This document shows positions 24,494 to 30,237 of a stretch of 64,000 nt of DNA, piece by piece. The position numbers were made by a program, and so were the translations under genes. Positions within the stretch are counted from its first letter, which is position 1; each line of letters opens with the position of its first letter. Below the pieces are notes generated by a model. That model was not told the origin of the DNA. It was given only the letters and a program-made list of their open reading frames with translations, and ran no database searches. Source of the DNA: Acanthochromis polyacanthus (lineage: Eukaryota > Chordata > Actinopteri > Pomacentridae); assembly GCF_021347895.1 (NCBI RefSeq), contig NC_067125.1, forward strand, positions 5,722,268 to 5,786,267, in the 5' to 3' direction.

Positions 24494-24881
24494 GTGTTTC
24501 TTTGCTGATTGCATAACAGTGTCCTCAGGCCAACCACTGGACTATGTGCCTCAGCAGTGGGACGATGCTTGTTTTTGGTGATAACAAACATACTCCTACA
24601 TAAACAGATAAATGTGCAACATTTTTTCAGTTGTTTTTTTTTTTATTCTCAATCACGTGCAGTTGATTCTACTGCGGACACCAGCTCGTGCAGCCCGTTT
24701 GCGTCTGTAGACGTGACGCGCAAAACTTTTGCAAACTTTCGCAGACAGCATGAGATGCAGCAGCTGGTTGAAATCAAAGTCTCCTTCAGCCTACTTACGT
24801 GTCATTGAGGTGGGCCGATGTCGCAGTTTGCAGGAGCGCTGCTGCCAGCATGACAGCAAACATTTGGAGGACAGGTGCCAT
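429..24881 (-). CDS. a2m: alpha-2-macroglobulin, N-terminal 19 coding exons (gene runs off the left edge)
   Basis: Secreted broad-range protease inhibitor. A protease cuts the bait region, and the protein then changes shape, traps the enzyme and exposes a receptor-binding domain. Nineteen minus-strand exons join in one continuous frame (849 codons with exon 18a, 860 with 18b). They start with a signal peptide and run through macroglobulin domains MG1 to MG6, the bait region and the start of MG7. Hallmarks include [47 protein letters not shown] and [17 protein letters not shown]. Family proteins are about 1,450-1,500 residues, so the thioester domain, CUB and receptor-binding domain are outside the window. 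All splice phases agree, and the 53-bp and 21-bp exons match the sizes I recall for human A2M. I see no frameshift or stop. Which fish A2M paralogue it is cannot be settled without the C-terminal half. Confidence 0.97.
655..2476. other. a2m intron 18
   Basis: 1.8-kb intron without coding signal. It contains the hAT-like MITE at 1,534-2,028 with a G-rich core. No third copy of the bait exon (no further FPETWIW-type block) is visible on the minus strand. Confidence 0.6.
1534..2028. mobile_element. hAT-like MITE
   Basis: Inverted ends: TAGGGCTGGCCCGAA at the left, with TCTGAATATTCGTTC inside it, and GAACGAATATTCAGATATTC followed by GGTCCAGCCCTA at the right. The TAGGGCTGG terminus is typical of hAT-derived elements. 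There is no transposase. The interior contains a run of G tracts at 1,622-1,662. Confidence 0.6.
2477..2621 (-). CDS. a2m: a2m exon 18b: bait region, version B (alternative exon)
   Basis: 145 nt from the TTCCTAG|AT acceptor (136 nt if the AG nine bases further in, GTCGTAG|AC, is used), in phase 1, out phase 2 (donor GTGGG|GTAATA). Encodes [20 protein letters not shown], then [14 protein letters not shown] and the conserved [15 protein letters not shown]. The phases are identical to 18a. Splicing 18a to 18b would shift the frame and soon reach TAA, so the two can only be used one at a time. The bait is longer, rich in Lys/Glu and has a Met-Met pair, unlike 18a. Confidence 0.85.
2669..2780 (-). 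CDS. a2m: a2m exon 18a: bait region, version A
   Basis: 112 nt, in phase 1, out phase 2 (acceptor AATTGCAG|CG, donor GTTGG|GTAAGT). Encodes a bait of about 24 residues starting [20 protein letters not shown], then the conserved [16 protein letters not shown]. Few basic residues lie in the bait. It is followed after only 47 bp by a second exon, 18b, encoding the same conserved block. Joined to exon 19 it reads ...[19 protein letters not shown]. Confidence 0.9.
2879..2969 (-). CDS. a2m: a2m exon 17: lead-in to bait region
   Basis: 91 nt, in phase 0, out phase 1 (acceptor TTCTAG|GAA, donor GCGG|GTATGT). Encodes [20 protein letters not shown], then [10 protein letters not shown], aligning with human DMGLKAFTNSKIRKPKMCPQ. 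It ends with a single G that completes either GCG (Ala, exon 18a) or GAT (Asp, exon 18b). Confidence 0.9.
3407..3679 (-). CDS. a2m: a2m exon 16: pre-bait segment with Ala/Pro repeat
   Basis: 273 nt, 91 codons, phase 0 on both sides (acceptor TGTGCAG|ATG, donor AAA|GTAGAG). It starts [20 protein letters not shown] and ends [13 protein letters not shown], the place of human SVYNLLPEKDLTGF...NEKDMYSFLED. In the middle is a low-complexity run of Ala and Pro (repeating Ala-Ala-Pro) encoded by a 9-bp repeat of GCA GCA CCA codons. Mammalian A2M has no such tract here as far as I recall. It probably forms a flexible, length-variable surface loop. Confidence 0.9.
3680..4563. other. a2m intron 15
   Basis: Unique-looking AT-rich intronic sequence. 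I see no repeat, RNA gene or exon. Confidence 0.5.
4564..4713 (-). CDS. a2m: a2m exon 15: MG6, first half
   Basis: 150 nt, 50 codons, phase 0 on both sides (acceptor GTGCAG|GTG, donor TAT|GTATGA). Encodes [18 protein letters not shown] through [20 protein letters not shown], aligning with human VDLSFSPSQSLPASHAHL...VCALRAVDQSVLLMKPDAEL. Confidence 0.95.
4928..5073 (-). CDS. a2m: a2m exon 14: MG5
   Basis: 146 nt, in phase 1, out phase 0 (acceptor CCTCAG|TCA, donor AAG|GTAGCT). Encodes [20 protein letters not shown], then [20 protein letters not shown] and QLCLNNK, matching human [36 protein letters not shown] in order and spacing. Confidence 0.95.
5074..6169. other. a2m intron 13 with repeat-derived segment
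   Basis: The part from about 5,660 to 6,100 is AT-rich, has a (TG)n run at 5,925-5,947 and ends with GTGCTATACAAATAAATAAA, a tail common to teleost interspersed repeats. The rest (5,074-5,650) shows nothing recognisable. Confidence 0.45.
6170..6233 (-). CDS. a2m: a2m exon 13: MG5
   Basis: 64 nt, in phase 0, out phase 1 (acceptor TTATAG|GTG, donor ACTG|GTAAGC). Encodes [20 protein letters not shown], the counterpart of human IMAKGGIVRTGTHGLLV. It is about 40 bp from a Tc1-derived MITE at 6,275-6,574. Confidence 0.9.
6275..6574. mobile_element. Tc1-derived MITE, copy 1
   Basis: Ends resemble CGTTCAAAAGTATTGGGTCA and CTAAACTTTTGAACGGTAGT as inverted repeats. The interior (TGTTCCTCTGTACCCCTATG and flanking bases) is the same as at 10,618-10,983 and, inverted, at 43,449-43,745. 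Non-coding. Confidence 0.7.
6896..7132 (-). CDS. a2m: a2m exon 12: MG4-MG5
   Basis: 237 nt, 79 codons, phase 0 on both sides (acceptor TCAACAG|GCG, donor CTG|GTATGT). It runs from [12 protein letters not shown] through [18 protein letters not shown] and [17 protein letters not shown] to DFFYL, matching human EEAHHTAYLVFSPSKSFV...VQAHYILNGG...SFYYL. A weaker AG within it (after GAATACAG) was rejected because the frame is open and conserved further upstream. Confidence 0.92.
7133..8883. other. a2m intron 11
   Basis: 1.75-kb intron, two-thirds of it the Tc1 remnant at 7,588-8,745. The rest has no feature I can name. Confidence 0.6.
7588..8745 (-). mobile_element. Tc1/mariner element with dead transposase
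   Basis: Inverted ends start CACCAATCAGGCATAACATT and end AATGTGATGCCTGATCGGTG, each flanked by TA (7,586-7,587 and 8,746-8,747). The minus strand keeps transposase blocks in different frames and with stops: [17 protein letters not shown] and [13 protein letters not shown] followed by LWDVL. The last block is a decayed DDE motif, with Asp and Glu replaced. Inactive fossil. Confidence 0.85.
8884..9039 (-). CDS. a2m: a2m exon 11: MG4
   Basis: 156 nt, 52 codons, phase 0 on both sides (acceptor TTACAG|ATC, donor GTG|GTAAGC). Encodes [18 protein letters not shown] through [18 protein letters not shown] to SIYLV, in line with the MG4 segment ending 'GTSLTVR' in human A2M. The 2.3-kb intron upstream in transcription holds a MITE. 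The one downstream holds a dead Tc1 transposon. Confidence 0.9.
9040..11372. other. a2m intron 10
   Basis: 2.3-kb intron. A MITE lies at 10,618-10,983, and a short piece of the tRNA-head SINE 3' end is at 10,118-10,140. Otherwise it is unique-looking AT-rich sequence without exon or RNA gene. Confidence 0.5.
10618..10983. mobile_element. Tc1-derived MITE, copy 2
   Basis: Best preserved copy. Ends read CTCAAAAGTTTGGGGTCACC and GTGACCCCAAACTTTTGAAT, with TA on both sides. The interior is shared with copies at 6,275 and 43,449. Confidence 0.78.
11373..11482 (-). CDS. a2m: a2m exon 10: MG3-MG4 junction
   Basis: 110 nt, in phase 1, out phase 0 (acceptor ATCTAG|GGG, donor AAG|GTAATC). Encodes [18 protein letters not shown], then [19 protein letters not shown], the counterpart of human LSFVKVDSHFRQGIPFFGQ at the start of MG4. 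Confidence 0.93.
11570..11684 (-). CDS. a2m: a2m exon 9: MG3-MG4
   Basis: 115 nt, in phase 0, out phase 1 (acceptor TGCTAG|ACG, donor ACAG|GTAGGC). Encodes [16 protein letters not shown]... through [10 protein letters not shown], aligning with the human LNSHGCFYQQVKTKVF...EAQIQEEGT region. It contains one N-glycosylation sequon (NLT). Confidence 0.93.
11790..11907 (-). CDS. a2m: a2m exon 8: MG3
   Basis: 118 nt, in phase 2, out phase 0 (acceptor CCAACAG|GTAC, donor ACT|GTGAGT). It begins [18 protein letters not shown], matching the human 'YTYGKPVPGHVTVSICRK', and ends CRTYHLT. It contains two Cys of the domain. Confidence 0.95.
12017..12101 (-). CDS. a2m: a2m exon 7: MG3 start
   Basis: 85 nt, in phase 1, out phase 2 (acceptor CTTTAG|TT, donor GGAAA|GTGAGT). 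Encodes [20 protein letters not shown] followed by ATLRVCGK, aligning with the human LPKFEVQV...ILEEEMNVSVCG segment. Only 109 bp of intron separate it from exon 8. Confidence 0.95.
12212..12380 (-). CDS. a2m: a2m exon 6: MG2
   Basis: 169 nt, in phase 0, out phase 1 (acceptor TATGCAG|GAT, donor TATG|GTGTGG). It starts [10 protein letters not shown], close to the human DPKGNRIAQW, and continues through [17 protein letters not shown] to FEIKEY. The donor was chosen because only phase 1 continues into VLPKFEV in exon 7. Confidence 0.93.
13709..13729 (-). CDS. a2m: a2m exon 5: 21-bp microexon
   Basis: Seven codons (YKEVALQ), phase 0 on both sides, between a TTTCAG acceptor and a GTAAGAA donor. 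It fills exactly the gap between exon 4 (ending in phase 0) and exon 6 (starting [10 protein letters not shown]). As I recall it, human A2M also has a 21-bp exon here, encoding IPLVYIQ. It is the only 21-nt candidate I found in the 3-kb interval with correct splice sites and the final Gln. Confidence 0.82.
13887..14440. repeat. pair of short palindromic elements bracketing a 390-bp repeat
   Basis: At 13,887-13,967 and 14,355-14,440 lie two related ~80-bp units that start CACCCCCTGTCAAAAGTT and end AACTTTTGACAGGGGGTG (second copy slightly diverged). Each is itself an imperfect palindrome around TTATTTGAATG. The bases between them contain phrases (CAACAGGAAGT and others) also found in the repeat at 35,205-35,680. 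Confidence 0.6.
15352..15404 (-). CDS. a2m: a2m exon 4 (53 bp): MG2
   Basis: 53 nt, in phase 1, out phase 0 (acceptor TTAAAG|TCC after a long T-run, donor GTG|GTGAGT). Joined to exon 3 it reads [21 protein letters not shown], matching the 'VKFRVVSMDENF' part of human A2M. It is too short to be found by ORF length. It was placed by phase and by this match. Confidence 0.9.
15405..17723. other. a2m intron 3
   Basis: 2.3-kb intron. It holds the repeat at 15,905-16,445. Several medium open frames (15,348-15,807 and 16,691-17,255) show no family resemblance and no codon-like pattern. Nothing else recognised. Confidence 0.5.
15905..16445. repeat. interspersed repeat with internal 54-bp direct duplication
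   Basis: The segment CCCTGGCAGAGAATTAAATT through GGGTTGTCTAGCGCGGCTAG occurs at about 16,199-16,254 and again at 16,389-16,442, nearly identical. The left edge carries an inverted form of its end (CTAGCCTAGCCCTGCTAGAC). This suggests terminal repeats of a non-autonomous element. Class unknown. Confidence 0.5.
17724..17880 (-). CDS. a2m: a2m exon 3: MG1-MG2 junction
   Basis: 157 nt, in phase 0, out phase 1 (acceptor TTGCAG|GTCC, donor ACTG|GTAGGT). It encodes residues 89-140, including a potential sequon (NAS) and the strongly conserved family signature [14 protein letters not shown] at the start of MG2. Confidence 0.95.
18800..19033. mobile_element. long-TIR MITE family X, copy 1 (5' truncated)
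   Basis: Shares its body and ends with copies at 20,831-21,082 and 36,721-36,942. All have outward ends like ATGAAGAGTTTATTTGCAAA and the inner block AATTTTCAGAAAACTT as inverted repeats of about 60 bp. No coding capacity. Name unknown. Confidence 0.65.
19087..19488. mobile_element. foldback element beside a2m exon 2
   Basis: The left arm starts CAGGGTAGAGACTGCGATTT and the right arm ends AAATCGCAGTCTCTACCCTG as a near-perfect inverted repeat of about 85 bp. Each arm also contains an inner palindrome around GGTAGAGATTACAATCG. The element stops about 20 bp from the exon 2 donor. Confidence 0.75.
19510..19690 (-). CDS. a2m: a2m exon 2: MG1 domain
   Basis: 181 nt, enters in phase 2 and leaves in phase 0 (acceptor CTGCAG|T, donor CAG|GTCAGA). 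It encodes 60 residues resembling the start of mature A2M, including [16 protein letters not shown], the sequon NIT in LNITLNTDF, and a second Cys in YRCLSFQ. A foldback repeat begins about 20 bp beyond its 5' splice site (19,087-19,488). Confidence 0.9.
19852..20248. repeat. interspersed repeat family Y, copy 1
   Basis: Phrases GTCTGTCTGTTAGCAACAT, TTTTCAGGGAAGGTCAGAAA and TCACTGTAACCATGACAACA recur at 22,708-22,948 (short copy) and 44,836-45,248 plus 46,858-47,122 (split copy). Ends resemble each other in inverted form (GGTGGAGTTATGTGACG and GGCGGAGTCCTGCACTCCGA). Class unknown. Confidence 0.65.
20831..21082. mobile_element. long-TIR MITE family X, copy 2
   Basis: Complete copy with ends ATGAAGAGTTCATTTGCAAA and TTTTGCAAATGAACTCTTCA as inverted repeats. 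The interior has AT-rich ATTATTATC tracts. Confidence 0.75.
21190..21312 (+). repeat. tRNA-head SINE family Z, 3' fragment
   Basis: Contains GACTGGTGACCTGTCCAGGG, CAGCTGGGATAGACTCCAGC and a GAACGGATGGATG tail. The same unit occurs at 27,545-27,668 (inverted), 43,225-43,320, 62,959-63,312 (long copy) and 63,903-64,000 (inverted). Confidence 0.7.
21667..22057. mobile_element. Tc1/mariner-type MITE with TA target duplication
   Basis: Inverted ends CAGCCATGGCCATAAGTTTG and AAACTTATGGCCATGGCTG (about 28 bp), flanked by TA on both sides. The 390-bp interior is non-coding and AT-rich. Confidence 0.78.
22708..22948. repeat. interspersed repeat family Y, copy 2 (internally deleted)
   Basis: Starts GTTATGTGACGATCAGCATT, contains GTCAGGGAAGGACAGAAATG and ends TACTGCACTCTGAGTGCTTT. 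About 150 bp of the middle present in copy 1 is missing. Confidence 0.65.
24406..24491. repeat. (CA)43 microsatellite
   Basis: Uninterrupted 86-bp AC run. Open frames across it (poly Val/Cys) are artefacts. It lies in a2m intron 1, about 300 bp from exon 1. Confidence 0.98.
24799..24881 (-). CDS. a2m: a2m exon 1: start codon and signal peptide
   Basis: Coding part is 83 nt (27 codons plus 2 nt). The ATG at 24,881 is followed by a hydrophobic signal peptide ([18 protein letters not shown], then TATSA, likely cleaved after Ala) and HLND. The donor reads AC|GTAAG. An in-frame GTG further upstream (25,079) lies in the promoter region, so this ATG is preferred. The next coding exon is about 5.1 kb away. 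Confidence 0.9.
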
Positions 24882-25028
24882 GTCTGCGGAGCGGAGCCGA
24901 GCAGCGGGACGACACGAGCGGAGCGGAGCGGACCGAGGAGGACGCGCTTCCAGCCTGCTGTGAGCCGCGGAGAGGCAATCAGGGACGTGCAGTGCACAAA
25001 GTAGCTGTAACGGAGGAGGAGGTGGCCG

Positions 25029-25069
25029 TTTATAACACCAAACCACCGCCGCCCCCTCCCCCTGAGTCA
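25029..25069 (-). promoter_or_regulatory. a2m core promoter: TATA box and AP-1 site
   Basis: Read on the minus strand, TTATAAA lies at 25,029-25,035 and a consensus AP-1 site TGACTCA at 25,063-25,069, about 30 bp further upstream in a G-rich stretch. The TATA position predicts a transcription start near 25,000 and a 5' leader of roughly 120 nt before the ATG at 24,881. AP-1 input fits an acute-phase gene, but that part is inference. No TSS can be read from sequence. Confidence 0.55.
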
Positions 25070-26639
25070 CTCCCCCCAAGTTCGTTGGGCCTTCGCAGCC
25101 TCCTCCCTATTCCCCACAGAGCTGCACTTCCCAAAAGTTGAATCACAAAGTCCTGCCTGCGGCCAGCAGTCCACCCCTCCGGTTTCTGCAGAATTTGCAG
25201 TGAGTGAGGGCTGAAGAAAGAGTGGGTGGGATAGTTGAAATACCGGGGCCATTGTGTGATGGATGCCAGGGATTTTCAGGATGGTTCACCAACAGGCCTG
25301 ACCACCTCAACAACTACTGGTATGCTGCAGAAATGATCAGAGGTAACACAGGTTAGTGTGTGATGGGTTCTGTGTGGCTCCAGAGAGGCCCTCTGCAATT
25401 TTTTGCAATTAGAGGAGGTATGCTAGTGACATCTGATTGATGACTTTGACAGTGTCGACGCAGAGTAGAGATGTCATTTATGGCTCTTTGAAGGGAGTCA
25501 TTCCTTTCAAATGACTGGCTCTTTCTTCTATTTAGTTATTTTAGAAGTCAATCAGGGGTAACTGGTTTTTTATCAAGGAATTAGTCACTGGTGGCAGTTA
25601 CAAGATAGAGATATGTGGATCAGAATAATTCAAACTTACGCACCCACCAGTATATACTCTATTGAGTTTTATTTATATTTTTTACATATGGTTTATTCTT
25701 ATTTATTATTTTTACATTATTTTTCTGTATTGTTAAAATCTTCTTGTGTGGTTTATATAGTCTTCATTATTGTTTATGTATCTGTAACTTATTTATTTAT
25801 TTGATTAAGCAGCTACACTTGCAGCATTAATAGTGAATTTAATTCCACCACTAAATCCCATAAAGCTTCAAGCTCTTTCTTATTTCTGTTGTTCTAAACA
25901 TTTCAGTCACAGAAGTAGCTTTCAGTCCACGGCAGCATCAGTTATCGGTCTCACATATTACCACACTATCTTACTGGAAAACTGTGGTGGAAAAGGCTTT
26001 AGCATTTATTTATTACGTGACTTCAACTTTTCTGTCAGACTGAGCACATGCTCTTTTTCAGTCATAAATGATCCTGTAATCTCTGTAATAACCCTGTCTG
26101 TTACAAGAAAAGGACTCTTTAATACCAGATTTCCACAAAGTAAAGTCAATTAATTAAAAATATTAAATGAAAAATAAGGGGTTGCACGAGTATTTACAAC
26201 TTTTAAAAGAGAATCTAGTAAAGGCACCAATTATTTTCTGGATTTTCGTTTTGATATTCTGTCTCTCCATGTTAGAATACATCTACCATTAAAAGTATAG
26301 AATGATCATGTCTTTATTAGTGGGCAAACCAACAAAATCAGCAAGGGATCAAATACTTTTTACTCTCACTGTACCTCTGCCAAGGCTGCAAAGATCTGAT
26401 CATTTTCAAAAACCGTGTAAAATTAAACCTTTCTCAGTCTCACAAGTCAAACTATGCCCTCCACATTCAATGTATTGTAAATGTTATAGTCCTGAGTAGA
26501 GATGTGACATTTGTGAACGAGTCAGGAGAAAGCTCTTTAAAGTGAATGATGAGAAGCGGTTCACAGTTGCGAGCTGTTCATATGTGCAAATTGCCCGCAC
26601 TTTCCTCACATGTCACCTGTGTGACCAATGAGTCTGAGT

Positions 26640-27765
26640 TGTCCACACTACCTTCACCAGCCTCAGAAATGGAAAGTTAACAGCAGCTCAGATTAGAGCC
26701 CAGATAAATGCCACACAGAGTTCTAGTAGCAGACACATCTCTCCATCAACTGTTCAGAGCAGACTGACCAATCAGGCCTTTATGGTCAAATAGCTGCTAA
26801 GATCCACTACTAAGGAAAAGCAACAAGCTGCAGAGATTTGTTTGGACCAAGAAACACAAAGAATGGACATCACACCAGTGGAAATCTGAGCTTTGGTCTG
26901 ATGAGTCCAAATGTGAGATCTTTGGTTCCACCTGCCGTGTCTTTGTGAGACCAGAAAAGGTGAATGGATGGTCTCTACATGCATGGTTCCCACCGTGAAG
27001 CATGGAGGAGGAGGTATGATGGTGTGGGGGTGCTTTGCTGGTGACTGTTGTGGATTTATTCCAACCTGAAGACACACTGAACCAGCATGGCTACCACAGG
27101 ATCCTGCAGCAACATGACATCCCATCTAGTTTGCGTTTAGTTAGAGCATCATTTATTTTCAACAGGACAATGACCCCAAACACACCTCCAGGCTGTGAAG
27201 GACTATCTGACCAAGAAGGAGAGTGATGGAGTGCTGCTACAGTCACCTGACCTAAACTCAGTCCAGATGGTTTGGGATGAAATGGACCACAGAGTGAAGG
27301 AAAAAGGCCCAACAAGTGCTCAGCATCTCTGAGAACTCCTTCAAGACTGTTGGAAAACTATTTCAGGTTCTACTTCATGAAGCTCATCCAGAGAATGCCA
27401 AGAGTGTTCAAAGCAGGAATCAAAACAAAGGGTTACTGCTTTGAAGAATCTGAAATATAAAACATGCTTTGACTTATTTCACACTTTTTTGTTGACCGCA
27501 TAATTTCATGTGTGTTTATTCATAGTTTTGATGCCTTCAGTGAGAATCCATCCATTCTCTATACACCGCTTTATCCTCACTAGGGTCATGGGGGGTGCTG
27601 GAGTCTATCCCAGCTGACTCGGGCGAAGGCAAGGGACACCCTGGAGTGGTCACCAGTCTGTCACAGGGCGCCTTCAGTGAGAATCTACAATGTAAATAAT
27701 GATAAAAAACAAAGAAAAAAACATTAAATGAGAAGTTGTGTCCAAACTTTGACAGGTAGTGTATA
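26640..27765 (+). mobile_element. dead Tc1/mariner transposase remnant
   Basis: The plus strand retains out-of-frame transposase blocks: KSELWSDESKCEIFGST, HGGGGMMVWGCFAG with shifts, a decayed version of the FQQDNDPKHTS box (FIFNRTMTPNTPP), and SPDLNSVQMVWDEM. The right terminus resembles CCAAACTTTGACAGGTAGTGTA. Many frameshifts and stops. A SINE fragment has inserted at 27,545-27,668. Confidence 0.8.
27545..27668 (-). repeat. SINE family Z fragment with 16-bp target duplication
   Basis: Reverse-strand copy (CATCCATTCTCTATACACCG ... GGTCACCAGTCTGTCACAGG) flanked on both sides by GCCTTCAGTGAGAATC, a direct repeat that marks target-site duplication. It therefore moved by retroposition into the already resident Tc1 remnant. 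Confidence 0.8.
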
Positions 27766-28841
27766 CACATGATGCATTTTTGTGGCAAACTCTGTAACTA
27801 AGATTATAACCAGAATTATTTTTTTACTCCACAGAGCCCCTTTAATGTGGATCAAGGTCCAAACAATCTTGAAAATGGAAATTCAAGAATGCAATTTGGT
27901 AGTGGATTAGACCTTCTGTGACTGGTATACATCCACAAACCACATGCCTCTACTTTGCTATTCTGTCTTTTTTGTTGTTAAAATCTGAGAAATAACCCTG
28001 ATGATGATTGGTAGAGTGCCCCTTTAACATGGTTCTGTTTGAAGACTGATAATGAGAATGACATTTTGATCTTAATGAGAGGAAGAGTAACTTAAACACA
28101 TATGAAGGAATCTGGAAAAAAGACTCTGTGCATCAAGGGCAACTCAGATGAGGCCCACCATCCTGTGAGACACAACAGAGGGTAAACATGAGGAGAATTC
28201 CTTCCAGGATATTAAAAATCCTCTCTGACATGCCATGCTCCCCCTCTTCATTCCTGCGTGAGGACAGGAAGCAGAATACAGATCAGCAGAGACATTCAGT
28301 TCCACAACATAGACACGGTGTGGTCTGACTTTGCCAGAAACTCCCCAAACCTGCATGACAACACACAGGGCGAGTGCACTGTGATGAGATTTTCAGTCAC
28401 TTCAGGTTTGTTGAGAGCCTGTTTGCCACTAGACTGGAGGCGACGTGGTGACAGTCTCCAAGATGCGTTTCCTCCAGCTCTTCTTTTATCTCCTTTTATC
28501 TTTTGTCTCCTCCTGCCTTTGATCTCCACTGCTACGAAAATCAATCAAATGCAGAACTGAATGGAGCAGAAATTATAACAAAGTATTTCCCTATTTGGCG
28601 ACTGTATGCAGCATTATTCTCATTCTGGTGTCACATTTATACAAAGTGTTTTACTCTTGGTTTTGTCCTGTTTAACTCCAGACTGGGTTCACAGAAAATC
28701 GTCAGACAGTTGCAGCTGCCTCTGTTTTGGAACAAAGGAAGATTCACGATTCAACGTGAACACTGTATGACCTGATGGAGAGTTGACATGTGTATAGCAG
28801 CAAGATACTTGTATTTTGTCATTAGTGCAGTGGAAAAATTA

Positions 28842-30069
28842 CAGGTTTTTTCAATTGCTAACACGCATTGGTCGAAACTGAAGTCACACGTTCAAAACTC
28901 TTAACACAGTCTGCAGAACAGCAGTCCATGCTGGTGATATGTGGTGATTTTCTTGCTTTAAATGTAATATAATTTGAAATGATGTCTGACAAATACAAAG
29001 TTAGCGTAGGAGAAGACTATTTAAAAGTGGGACGGCCTGAACTTATTTGTAAGACTATGTTTTGGACAAAAAACCTACTTGCCTAATAATTTGGCACAGG
29101 GTGTAGTTCACCACCTGCAAAACACTAGACTTTTACAGCACATTTTTCAAATGCTAACTCACTGTGTTCAGAACAGTTAAAACCACAATCAAAACAGAAT
29201 GATGAGGGAATAAACATGGTGAATTTCTGCTGGAGCCACATTGAAATTTATGGAAAATCATATCTAAATATTGACAATAAAAATAAATTTTAAAAAAATT
29301 ATATAATTCCAAACACAGCGGAGTGTAGTTGTCAGCTGAAAACCGATTCAGGTGAGCTGTGTTTGGCCTCATCAGAAACCGTATAGAAGGAGACACTCAA
29401 AAAGGTTCTACCCACAGTGCATCGCGAGAGAAGACATCAGATGTGTCGTGGATGGAAACGTGGCTAAATGCAGACGACAGGGTGTGAATGTTACAGTATA
29501 CATGTGTTGTTGGTTTTTGAGTTTTATCTCTTGATTTCTATTCTGCCCCCTGAATTCTGAGATTCTGCATTCTTTTTGTTTACAGTAAACTTTCTATTTT
29601 TTTGTACGGTCCCAAAGTACTGATATAAAGGCACAGAGAAAATACATCAGTGTTGTTGAAGTAAAGTGCTGCATTCATGATTCATTCTTGTTGCAAAATA
29701 TCACAATAATTTAGAAAACTCAAAGTGCAAAGATCTTATTTTATAATAAAATACTGATTTATCTCAAAAGAAATCATTCAAACTTGAAAGATTAAACTTT
29801 ATTTCATGTAATGCTGTCTGTTGTTAGTATTTTGTAGTTCAGTGTCCTAAGAGTGACAGCGTTTGTTTCCAAAGTGAGACTATTTTCTAGTGTTGTGGTT
29901 GATTGAGCTTATTTTGAGACATGTATGAAGTGTTTTGTTGGTGAGAAACAGTTTTGGGGACAAGATTAACTGTTTAGCTGAGATACATGATGGAAATGCA
30001 GGCTGTGTTAAGAGTTTTGAACATGTGACTTCAGTATCGACCAATGCGTGTTAGCAATCCAAAAAAACT
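28842..30069. mobile_element. DDE transposon remnant A (internally deleted)
   Basis: Ends are inverted repeats of more than 60 bp: CAATTGCTAACACGCATTGG with GTCACACGTTCAAAACTCTT at the left, and AAGAGTTTTGAACATGTGAC with CGACCAATGCGTGTTAGC at the right. The interior matches element B (30,238-31,690) in inverse orientation but lacks its transposase segment. The junction lies near 29,345-29,390. Confidence 0.75.
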
Positions 30070-30237
30070 GAAATGACAATTATTCAAGTGATACAGATTC
30101 ACACAGCGACAGGGTTGGATCAACCTTCTAGCAGCCCTGTGGCAAAACTTTGTTAGATTCCAATTGACCTTGAGTACACACCCAGAAACGAACCGGCATG
30201 CCACAGATAAAAGCATTTTTGCCATTCCTCTCATTTA

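Larger units (their letters stand above)
19691..24798. other. a2m intron 1
   Basis: 5.1-kb intron made largely of repeats: 19,852-20,248, 20,831-21,082, 21,190-21,312, 21,667-22,057, 22,708-22,948, about 23,085-23,215 and the CA microsatellite. No exon or RNA gene recognised between them. Confidence 0.55.
25081..28841. other. gene-free stretch upstream of a2m
   Basis: Beyond the a2m promoter I see AT-rich DNA with two hAT-like end fragments (GCAGAGTAGAGATGTCATTT near 25,460 and GAGTAGAGATGTGACATTTG near 26,495) and a dead Tc1 element at 26,640-27,765. No gene recognised. Confidence 0.5.

Noticed and set aside
24332..24591. Cys/Val-repeat open frames (also at 51,347-51,556 and 59,243-59,540)
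   Set aside because: These are translations of CA/TG microsatellites.
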